A DNA stretch of 64,000 bases from Niastella sp. OAS944 (GTDB taxonomy: Bacteria; Bacteroidota; Bacteroidia; Chitinophagales; Chitinophagaceae). Within the stretch, counting starts at the first letter, position 1. Each line of letters starts with the position of its first letter. Below, piece by piece: positions 1-8,342 of this stretch. The stretch covers positions 1-64,000 of the forward strand of contig JANUBW010000015.1 of the NCBI GenBank assembly GCA_024809215.1, given 5' to 3'. Under the pieces are notes generated by a model, which had not been told where the DNA came from, did no database searches, and saw only the letters and a list, made by a program, of their open reading frames with translations. Made by a program: the position numbers and the translations under genes.

Positions 1-3000
1 AATCTCACCAGTGTGAGTGGTTGCGATTCTATTGCTACATTGGTATTAACAGTGAGCCCAACACTCACCAGTACTACCAATACCGCCATCTGTACGAACC
101 AATTGCCATATATATGGAATGGCCAAACTATAAATGCGACTGGTACTTACACTGCTAATCTCACCAGTGTGAGTGGTTGCGATTCTATTGCTACATTGGT
201 ATTAACAGTGAGCCCAACACTCACCAGTACTACCAATACCGCCATCTGTACTAATCAGCTACCATACAGTTGGAATGGACAAACAATTAATGCACCTGGT
301 ACATACACCGCAAATCTCACCAGTGTAAGCGGTTGCGATTCTATCGCCACATTGGTATTAACAGCGACCCCAACACTCACCAGCACAACTAATACAGCCA
401 TCTGTACTAATCAATTGCCATACACCTGGAACGGACAAACCATTAACGCGGCTGGTACTTACACTGCTAATCTCACCAGTGTGAGTGGTTGCGATTCTAT
501 AGCTACATTGGTATTAACAGCGAGCCCAACACTCACCAGTACCACCAATACAGCTATCTGTACTAATCAATTGCCATACACCTGGAACGGCCAAACTATC
601 AACGCGGCTGGTACTTACACCGCCAACTTAACCAGCGTAAGCGGTTGCGATTCTATCGCCACATTAGTTCTAGCAGTAAGTCCAACACTCACCAGCACCA
701 CCAATACAGCCATCTGTACGAACCAACTACCATACACCTGGAATGGTCAAACCATTAACGCGGCTGGTACTTACACCGCCAACCTGACCAGTGTAAGCGG
801 TTGCGACTCTGTCGCCACATTAGTTCTGGCTGTAAACCCAACTTTAACAAGCACCACTAATACAGCCATTTGTACGAATCAGCTGCCATACACCTGGAAC
901 GGACAAACTATTAATGCTGGTGGTACTTACACTGCCAACCTGACTAGTGTAAGCGGTTGCGATTCTATTGCCACATTAGTTCTGACTGTAAGCCCAACCT
1001 TAACCAGCACTACCAATACAGCCATTTGCACGAATCAGCTGCCATACACCTGGAACGGACAAACCATTAACGCGGCTGGTACTTATACTGCTAATCTCAC
1101 CAGTATGAGTGGTTGCGATTCTATTGCTACATTGGTATTAACAGTAAGCCCAACCTTAACCAGCACTACCAATACAGCCATTTGTACGAATCAGCTGCCA
1201 TACACCTGGAACGGACAAACCATTAATGCGGCCGGCACTTATACTGCTAATCTCACCAGTGTGAGTGGTTGCGATTCTATTGCTAAATTGGTATTAACAG
1301 TGAGCCCAACACTCACCAGTACTACCAATACCGCCATCTGTACCAACCAACTGCCATATACCTGGAATGGTCAAACTATTAACGCGGCCGGCACTTATAC
1401 CGCTAACCTGACCAGCGTAAGCGGTTGCGATTCTATTGCTACATTGGTATTAACTGTAAGCCCAGTTTTAAGCAGCACTACGAATACCGCCATCTGTACA
1501 AACCAATTGCCATACACGTGGAATGGCCAAACTATCAACGCGGCTGGTACTTACACTGCTAACTTAACAAGTATAAGCGGTTGCGATTCTATTGCTACAT
1601 TAGTTCTAGCGGTAAGCCCAACCTTAACCAGCACTACCAATACAGCCATTTGTACTAATCAGCTGCCATACACCTGGAACGGACAAATCATTAACGCGGC
1701 TGGTACTTACACTGCTAATCTCACCAGTGTGAGTGGTTGCGATTCTATTGCTACATTAGTTCTAGCGGTAAGCCCAACCTTAACCAGCACTACCAATACA
1801 GCCATTTGTACTAATCAGCTGCCATACACCTGGAACGGACAAATCATTAACGCGGCTGGTACTTACACTGCTAATCTCACCAGTGTGAGTGGTTGCGATT
1901 CTATTGCTACATTAGTTCTGACTGTAAGCCCAACCTTAACCAGCACTACCAATACAGCCATTTGTACGAATCAGCTGCCATACACCTGGAACGGACAAAC
2001 TATTAATGCTGGTGGTACTTACACTGCCAACCTGACTAGTGTAAGCGGTTGCGATTCTATTGCCACATTAGTTCTGACTGTAAGCCCAACCTTAACCAGC
2101 ACTACCAATACAGCCATTTGCACGAATCAGCTGCCATACACCTGGAACGGACAAACCATTAATGCGGCTGGTACTTACACTGCCAACCTGACCAGCGTAA
2201 GCGGTTGCGATTCTATTGCTTCATTAGTTCTGACTGTAAGCCCAACCTTAACCAGCACTACCAATACAGCCATTTGTACGAATCAGCTGCCATACACCTG
2301 GAATGGACAAACCATTAACGCGGCTGGTACTTATACTGCTAATCTCACCAGTGTGAGTGGTTGCGATTCTATTGCTACATTGGTATTAACAGTAAGCCCA
2401 ACACTCACCAGTACTACCAATACTGCGATCTGTACCAATCAACTGCCATATACTTGGAACGGCCAAACTATTAATGCAGCTGGAACTTACACCGCCAACT
2501 TAACTAGTGTGTCAGGTTGTGATTCTATTGCTACGTTGGTATTGACTGTGAGCCCAACGCTGACTAGTACTACCAATACAGCCATCTGTACCAACCAATT
2601 GCCATATACTTGGAATGGTCAAACCATTAACGCGGCTGGTACTTACACCGCCAACTTAACCAATGTATCAGGTTGTGATTCTATTGCTACGTTGGTATTA
2701 ACAGTGAGCCCAACACTCACCAGTACTACCAATGCCGCTATCTGTACCAACCAATTGCCATATACTTGGAACGGCCAAACTATTAACGCGGCCGGTACTT
2801 ATACCGCTAACCTGACTGCGGCCAGCGGTTGCGACTCTATTGCTACATTAGTTCTAGCGGTAAGCCCAATGATAACAAGCACAACTAATACAGCTATCTG
2901 TACCAACCAATTGCCATACACCTGGAATGGACAAACTATTAACGCAACCGGTACTTATACTGCCAACTTAACCAGTGTATCAGGTTGCGATTCTATTGCT

Positions 3001-6000
3001 ACATTAGTTCTGACTGTAAGCCCAATGATAACAAGCACAACTAATACAGCTATCTGTACCAACCAATTGCCATACACCTGGAACGGACAAGCTATTAACG
3101 CGGCCGGTACTTATACCGCTAACCTGACTGCGACCAGTGGTTGTGATTCTGTCGCTACATTGAATTTGACTGTGAACCCAGCTGTAACCAGTACGACTAA
3201 TACGGCTATCTGTACAAGCCAGCTGCCATATACCTGGAACGGTCAGACTATTAATGCTGCGGGCAATTATACCTCTAACCTGACTGCGGCCAGCGGTTGC
3301 GACTCTATTGCTACTTTAGTACTGACTGTAAGCCCAGCTGTAACCAGCACCACCAATACAGCCATCTGTACCAACCAACTACCATACACCTGGAACGGAC
3401 AAACCATTAACTCTGCGGGCACTTATACCGCTAACCTGACTGCGGCCAGCGGTTGTGACTCTATTGCCACATTGGTATTAACAGTAAGCCCAACACTCAC
3501 CAGTACCACCAATACGGCCATCTGTACAAATCAACTGCCATACACCTGGAACGGCCAAACTATTAATGCGGCTGGTACATACACCGCTAATCTTACTAGT
3601 GTGAGTGGTTGCGATTCTATTGCTACATTGGTATTAACAGTGAGCCCAACACTCACCAGTACCACCAATACAGCTATCTGTACTAATCAATTGCCATACA
3701 CCTGGAACGGCCAAACTATAAATGCGGCTGGTACTTACACTGCCAACCTGACCAGTGTAAGCGGTTGCGACTCTATTGCCACATTGGTATTGACAGTGAG
3801 CCCAACACTCACCAGTACTACCAATACAGTCATCTGTACTAATCAGCTGCCATACACCTGGAACGGCCAAACTATAAATGCGGCTGGTACTTACACTGCC
3901 AACCTGACCAGTGTAAGCGATTGCGACTCTATTGCCACATTGGTATTGACAGTGAGCCCAACACTCACCAGTACTACCAATACAGCCATCTGTACTAACC
4001 AGCTGCCATACACCTGGAATGGTCAAACCATAAATGCAGCTGGTACTTACACCGCTAACTTAACTAGTGTAAGTGGTTGCGATTCTATCGCCACATTGGT
4101 ATTAACAGCGACCCCAACACTCACCAGCACAACTAATACAGCCATCTGTACTAATCAATTGCCATATGCCTGGAATGGTCAAACCATTAACGCAGCTGGA
4201 ACTTACACCGCCAACCTGACCAGCGTAAGCGGTTGCGATTCTATTGCTACATTAGTTCTGACTGTAAGCCCAACCTTAAACAGCACTACCAATACAGCCA
4301 TTTGTACGAATCAGCTACCATACACCTGGAATGGCCAAACCATTAACGCGGCTGGTACTTATACTGCCAACCTGACCAGTGTAAGCGGTTGCGATTCTAT
4401 TGCCACATTGGTATTAACAGTAAGTCCAACACTCACCAGTACTACCAATACGGCCATCTGTACGAATCAACTGCCATATGCCTGGAATGGTCAAACCATA
4501 AATGCAGCTGGTACTTACACCGCTAACTTAACTAGTGTAAGTGGTTGCGATTCTATCGCCACATTGGTATTAACAGCGACCCCAACACTCACCAGCACAA
4601 CTAATACAGCCATCTGTACTAATCAATTGCCATATGCCTGGAACGGTCAAGCCATTAGCGCTGCCGGTACTTATACCGCTAATCTGACTGCGGCCAGTGG
4701 TTGTGATTCTATAGCTACATTGGTATTGACAGTGAGCCCAACACTCACCAGTACTACCAATACAGCCATTTGTACGAATCAGCTGCCATACACCTGGAAC
4801 GGACAAACCATTAACGCGGCTGGTACTTACACTGCTAATCTCACCAGTGTGAGTGGTTGCGATTCTATTGCTACATTGGTATTAACAGTGAGTCCAACAC
4901 TAACCAGCACTACGAATACCGCCATCTGTACAAACCAATTGCCATATACTTGGAACGGCCAAACTATTAACGCGGCTGGTACTTATACTGCTAATCTCAC
5001 CAGTGTGAGTGGTTGCGATTCTATTGCTACATTGGTATTAACAGTAAGTCCAACTTTAACCAGCACCACCAATACAGCTATCTGTACGAACCAACTACCA
5101 TATACCTGGAATGGCCAAACCATTAACGCGGCCGGTACTTACACCGCTAATCTGACAAGTATAAGCGGTTGCGATTCTATTGCTACATTGGTATTAACAG
5201 TAAGTCCAACACTCACCAGTACTACCAATACGGCCATCTGTACAAATCAACTCCCATACTTATGGAACGGACAATCCATCAATGCTGCCGGTACTTACAC
5301 TGCCAACTTAACCAGTGTTAGCGGCTGTGATTCTATTGCAACCCTCATCCTTACTGTAGTAACCACTCTTACCAGCACTACCAATACAGCCATCTGTACC
5401 AACCAACTGCCATACACCTGGAACGGACAAACCATTAATGCCGCTGGTACGTATACGGCTAATCTCACCAGTGTATCGGGTTGCGATTCTATTGCGACTC
5501 TCATTCTTGATGTATCAACAACGCTCACCAGTACCATCAATACAGCCATCTGTAGCAACCAACTACCATATACCTGGAACGGGCAGTCTATCAACACTGC
5601 CGGAACTTATACGGCTAATCTTATAAGCATCAGTGGTTGCGATTCCATTGCTACATTAATTCTAACCATTAACCCTGTTTCAACAAGCACCACCAATACT
5701 ACAATTTGCAGCACCCAACTACCCTATTCATGGAATGCTCAAACGATCAATACCGCCGGTACTTATACTGCCATGCTCACCAACTCCGTTGGCTGCGACT
5801 CTGTTGCAACCCTGGTATTGACGGTTAATCCGGCCGCAGTCAGTACTACCAATATCACGGTCTGCGCCAACCAGATTCCTTATACCTGGAATGGCCAGGT
5901 TATTAATTCGGCTGGCACATATACTGCTACCCTAACCAGTCAAAACGGTTGCGACTCCATTGCCACATTGATATTTATAATAGTACCAACTGTGACCAGC

Positions 6001-6760
6001 ACTACGAATATTACCATTTGTAGCAATGAACTCCCGTATTCCTGGAACGGACAAAGTTTAGTTTCCAATGGTACATACACTGCTTTTTTGCTAAGTGCAG
6101 CCGGTTGTGATTCTATAGCTACATTAAACTTAACAGTAACATCAACACTCACCAGTACCACTAATACTACTGTTTGCGCAAACCAATTGCCATACAGCTG
6201 GAATGGTCAATCCATCAATGCAGCAGGTACTTATACTGCCAATCTTACCAGTGTCGGTGGTTGCGATTCAATAGCTACATTAATATTAACCGTTACTCCG
6301 GTATTAACCAGCACTACCAATACCACCATATGCACCAATCAGCTGCCTTATACGTGGAACGGACAGAGTATTAACGCTGCAGGAAATTACACAGCCAATC
6401 TGATCGGTGCCAGCGGTTGTGACTCCATCGCTACCCTGGTATTGACTGTGTCTGCAGCGCTTTCAAGCACAACAAATACAATAATCTGTTCAAGCCAATT
6501 GCCTTATTCCTGGAACGGACAATCTATTAATGCGGCAGGATCTTACACTGCCAATCTTAAGAGTATTAGTGGTTGTGATTCTATTGCCACACTGGTGCTG
6601 AGCGTGAATCCGGTTACAGCAAGCTCATCGAGCGTCACTATTTGTTCTGATCAGTTGCCGTATAGGTGGAACGGACAAACCATCAATTCAGCTGGTTCTT
6701 ATACCGCTCATTTAACCAATGCAAATGGTTGCGACTCTATTGCTACCCTGGCATTAACAG
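1..6760 (+). repeat. Tandem 156-bp coding repeat, 44 motif copies in the window
   Basis: The GCD codons of the first visible unit lie at base 19 and those of the last at base 6727. The distance, 6708, is exactly 43 x 156, so no net insertion or deletion has been tolerated over 43 periods. Units from base 1 to about 5250 are nearly identical in DNA, while the last ten or so (5260-6760) differ at many synonymous and non-synonymous sites. The array continues upstream of the window. Confidence 0.97.
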
Positions 6761-7299
6761 TTGAACAAAGTTTGCAAGGGCTCCGCTATCCCGCTGTTAC
6801 CACTCAAGTTAATGTTCCGGTTCAATTATCTGCAAGGAATTTAGGAATCAATTACACCTATAACTGGAACCCGGGTGTTGGTTTAAATACCTATACTATT
6901 TATAATCCAATTTTCACTTACGATAAACAAACCGAATATAGGATCACTATTACATCGAACGCCGGCTGTACCACAGTAGATACATTGCTTGTGAGAATAC
7001 CGACACCTACGGCCCGAATTGAGTCTGCCATATATGTGCCTTCAGCCTGGTCGCCTAATGGAGACGGATATAACGATAAACTTACACCGCTGCCCGTAAA
7101 TATTCAGGAATTGAAATACTTCAGGGTATTCAACCGCTGGGGACAACTGTTGTTCGAAACAACTATACTTAACGATGGTTGGGATGGCACATACAAAGGA
7201 GCTCCACAGGTTTCTGATACCTATACATGGACGCTGGAAGCTGTTGGCATGGATGGAAAAGTGTATAAAGAAGCCGGTAATGCAGTTTTACTACGTTAA
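1..7299 (+). CDS. Giant repeat adhesin with gliding-motility (type B) C-terminal sorting domain, 5'-truncated by the window
   Basis: The reading frame is already open at base 1 and in mid-repeat, so the true start lies upstream. About 2250 residues consist of a 52-residue unit, seen as the motif GCDSIATLVLTV followed by STTNTAICTNQLPYTWNGQ, with two cysteines per unit. Then come a single Ig/PKD-like segment (about nt 6770-7010, NWNPGVG, TSNAGC) and a CHU_C-type C-terminal domain (YVPSAWSPNGDGYND, FNRWGQLLFE, DGWDGTYKG, TYTWTLEA). In this family the C-terminal domain directs export by the type IX secretion system, and the repeats form a long surface stalk. The downstream PorP/SprF gene, 5 bp away, fits that. 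The role as adhesin or gliding-related surface protein is inference. The C-terminal assignment is firm. Confidence 0.93.
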   Translation, partial: NLTSVSGCDSIATLVLTVSPTLTSTTNTAICTNQLPYIWNGQTINATGTYTANLTSVSGCDSIATLVLTVSPTLTSTTNTAICTNQLPYSWNGQTINAPGTYTANLTSVSGCDSIATLVLTATPTLTSTTNTAICTNQLPYTWNGQTINAAGTYTANLTSVSGCDSIATLVLTASPTLTSTTNTAICTNQLPYTWNGQTINAAGTYTANLTSVSGCDSIATLVLAVSPTLTSTTNTAICTNQLPYTWNGQTINAAGTYTANLTSVSGCDSVATLVLAVNPTLTSTTNTAICTNQLPYTWNGQTINAGGTYTANLTSVSGCDSIATLVLTVSPTLTSTTNTAICTNQLPYTWNGQTINAAGTYTANLTSMSGCDSIATLVLTVSPTLTSTTNTAICTNQLPYTWNGQTINAAGTYTANLTSVSGCDSIAKLVLTVSPTLTSTTNTAICTNQLPYTWNGQTINAAGTYTANLTSVSGCDSIATLVLTVSPVLSSTTNTAICTNQLPYTWNGQTINAAGTYTANLTSISGCDSIATLVLAVSPTLTSTTNTAICTNQLPYTWNGQIINAAGTYTANLTSVSGCDSIATLVLAVSPTLTSTTNTAICTNQLPYTWNGQIINAAGTYTANLTSVSGCDSIATLVLTVSPTLTSTTNTAICTNQLPYTWNGQTINAGGTYTANLTSVSGCDSIATLVLTVSPTLTSTTNTAICTNQLPYTWNGQTINAAGTYTANLTSVSGCDSIASLVLTVSPTLTSTTNTAICTNQLPYTWNGQTINAAGTYTANLTSVSGCDSIATLVLTVSPTLTSTTNTAICTNQLPYTWNGQTINAAGTYTANLTSVSGCDSIATLVLTVSPTLTSTTNTAICTNQLPYTWNGQTINAAGTYTANLTNVSGCDSIATLVLTVSPTLTSTTNAAICTNQLPYTWNGQTINAAGTYTANLTAASGCDSIATLVLAVSPMITSTTNTAICTNQLPYTWNGQTINATGTYTANLTSVSGCDSIATLVLTVSPMITSTTNTAICTNQLPYTWNGQAINAAGTYTANLTATSGCDSVATLNLTVNPAVTSTTNTAICTSQLPYTWNGQTINAAGNYTSNLTAASGCDSIATLVLTVSPAVTSTTNTAICTNQLPYTWNGQTINSAGTYTANLTAASGCDSIATLVLTVSPTLTSTTNTAICTNQLPYTWNGQTINAAGTYTANLTSVSGCDSIATLVLTVSPTLTSTTNTAICTNQLPYTWNGQTINAAGTYTANLTSVSGCDSIATLVLTVSPTLTSTTNTVICTNQLPYTWNGQTINAAGTYTANLTSVSDCDSIATLVLTVSPTLTSTTNTAICTNQLPYTWNGQTINAAGTYTANLTSVSGCDSIATLVLTATPTLTSTTNTAICTNQLPYAWNGQTINAAGTYTANLTSVSGCDSIATLVLTVSPTLNSTTNTAICTNQLPYTWNGQTINAAGTYTANLTSVSGCDSIATLVLTVSPTLTSTTNTAICTNQLPYAWNGQTINAAGTYTANLTSVSGCDSIATLVLTATPTLTSTTNTAICTNQLPYAWNGQAISAAGTYTANLTAASGCDSIATLVLTVSPTLTSTTNTAICTNQLPYTWNGQTINAAGTYTANLTSVSGCDSIATLVLTVSPTLTSTTNTAICTNQLPYTWNGQTINAAGTYTANLTSVSGCDSIATLVLTVSPTLTSTTNTAICTNQLPYTWNGQTINAAGTYTANLTSISGCDSIATLVLTVSPTLTSTTNTAICTNQLPYLWNGQSINAAGTYTANLTSVSGCDSIATLILTVVTTLTSTTNTAICTNQLPYTWNGQTINAAGTYTANLTSVSGCDSIATLILDVSTTLTSTINTAICSNQLPYTWNGQSINTAGTYTANLISISGCDSIATLILTINPVSTSTTNTTICSTQLPYSWNAQTINTAGTYTAMLTNSVGCDSVATLVLTVNPAAVSTTNITVCANQIPYTWNGQVINSAGTYTATLTSQNGCDSIATLIFIIVPTVTSTTNITICSNELPYSWNGQSLVSNGTYTAFLLSAAGCDSIATLNLTVTSTLTSTTNTTVCANQLPYSWNGQSINAAGTYTANLTSVGGCDSIATLILTVTPVLTSTTNTTICTNQLPYTWNGQSINAAGNYTANLIGASGCDSIATLVLTVSAALSSTTNTIICSSQLPYSWNGQSINAAGSYTANLKSISGCDSIATLVLSVNPVTASSSSVTICSDQLPYRWNGQTINSAGSYTAHLTNANGCDSIATLALTVEQSLQGLRYPAVTTQVNVPVQLSARNLGINYTYNWNPGVGLNTYTIYNPIFTYDKQTEYRITITSNAGCTTVDTLLVRIPTPTARIESAIYVPSAWSPNGDGYNDKLTPLPVNIQELKYFRVFNRWGQLLFETTILNDGWDGTYKGAPQVSDTYTWTLEAVGMDGKVYKEAGNAVLLR

Positions 7300-7304
7300 A
7301 AGGT

Positions 7305-8336
7305 ATGAACATGAAAACACTTAATTCATATAGTATTCTTATCGCTTTAATGATAACGGTACATGTTGCAAAAGCACAGGACCCGAATTTTTCTCAATTC
7401 TTCTCCTCGCCATTAAATATAAACCCGGCATTAACAGCCAATATCAATGCCGACTGGCGCCTTATTTCAAACCTTAGAGATCAGTGGATTGGTCCGGCCA
7501 GCCCCTACATCACCGGAACGTTGTCATTCGATACTAAACTGATCCAGAATCGAATGGAAAATGTACCGGAAGATAATTATATGGGAATTGGCGGCATGCT
7601 TATGTTCGATCATAGTATGAATGGTGTGGTGAAATGCTCGTATGGATCTTTGAATTTATCATATAGTATAAAACTTACCGAAACGGATTATTATACAGAA
7701 AGGCTGGGCATTGGTTTTGGAACAACTTATTGCAACAGGCGTATTGATTTTAGCAGGATCGATTTTGAACATCAGTTCACAGGGGTAGGATTTAACAGAA
7801 ACCTTCCTACCGGAGAGTCGGGTATGAATAATATGAAATCCTATTTTTCAACAAATGCCGGCATTGTTTATACAGCCACAACTGAAAGAACAAACTTCGA
7901 TCTGGGCGTAGCTGCATTTCACTTCAACAAACCCAGGCAAACGTTTTTGAAGGATGAAAATCAATTTGTGCCAATAAGAGCAGTAGTGCATGCAAATTTC
8001 GAATCTATAATTAATGATCAGGTGGTATTTAACACCAATGGTGTTTATCAGTTCCAGAAAAAGGCACAATACTTCTCCATTGGCGGCGCATTAGGTTATT
8101 ATTTAGGAAGCAATGAGGCCGAAACTTTGGTAACAGGGGGTGTTTGGTATTGGTCGAAGAATGCAATAGTGCCTTATATTGGCATTTCTTATCAAAGTTT
8201 TCAGGTCGGTTTTAGCTATGATTTCACCATTTCAAAACTTAGCCAGGCAGAAAGAAAGCCCAATACATGGGAATTGTCAATGATCCTTAGGGGAGATAGA
8301 AAAGCAAATGGGTATATACCATGTCCATGGAAATAA
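7305..8336 (+). CDS. PorP/SprF family type IX secretion outer-membrane protein
   Basis: A 343-residue protein with an N-terminal signal peptide ending near AKAQ, followed by the family signature QDPNFSQFFSSPLNINPALT and a beta-rich barrel with a C-terminal WELSMILRGD. PorP/SprF proteins are outer-membrane partners needed for secretion or surface attachment of type IX cargo that carries a type B (CHU_C) domain. The gene starts 5 bp after the giant adhesin, which has exactly such a domain, so the two are probably a cargo/partner pair in one operon. A purine-rich AAAGG (7299-7303) sits 7 nt before a second ATG at 7311, so translation may begin there (MKTLNSYS) rather than at 7305. Confidence 0.92.
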   Translation: MNMKTLNSYSILIALMITVHVAKAQDPNFSQFFSSPLNINPALTANINADWRLISNLRDQWIGPASPYITGTLSFDTKLIQNRMENVPEDNYMGIGGMLMFDHSMNGVVKCSYGSLNLSYSIKLTETDYYTERLGIGFGTTYCNRRIDFSRIDFEHQFTGVGFNRNLPTGESGMNNMKSYFSTNAGIVYTATTERTNFDLGVAAFHFNKPRQTFLKDENQFVPIRAVVHANFESIINDQVVFNTNGVYQFQKKAQYFSIGGALGYYLGSNEAETLVTGGVWYWSKNAIVPYIGISYQSFQVGFSYDFTISKLSQAERKPNTWELSMILRGDRKANGYIPCPWK

Positions 8337-8342
8337 ACTGGC

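Noticed and set aside
3634-6161. Minus-strand open frames inside the adhesin repeats
   Set aside because: They repeat with the same 156-bp period and exist only because the opposite strand of a periodic coding sequence lacks stop codons.
1-6760. CRISPR-like regular spacing of identical short blocks
   Set aside because: The period is 156 bp with the whole unit coding in one frame and no unique spacers, so it is a protein repeat.
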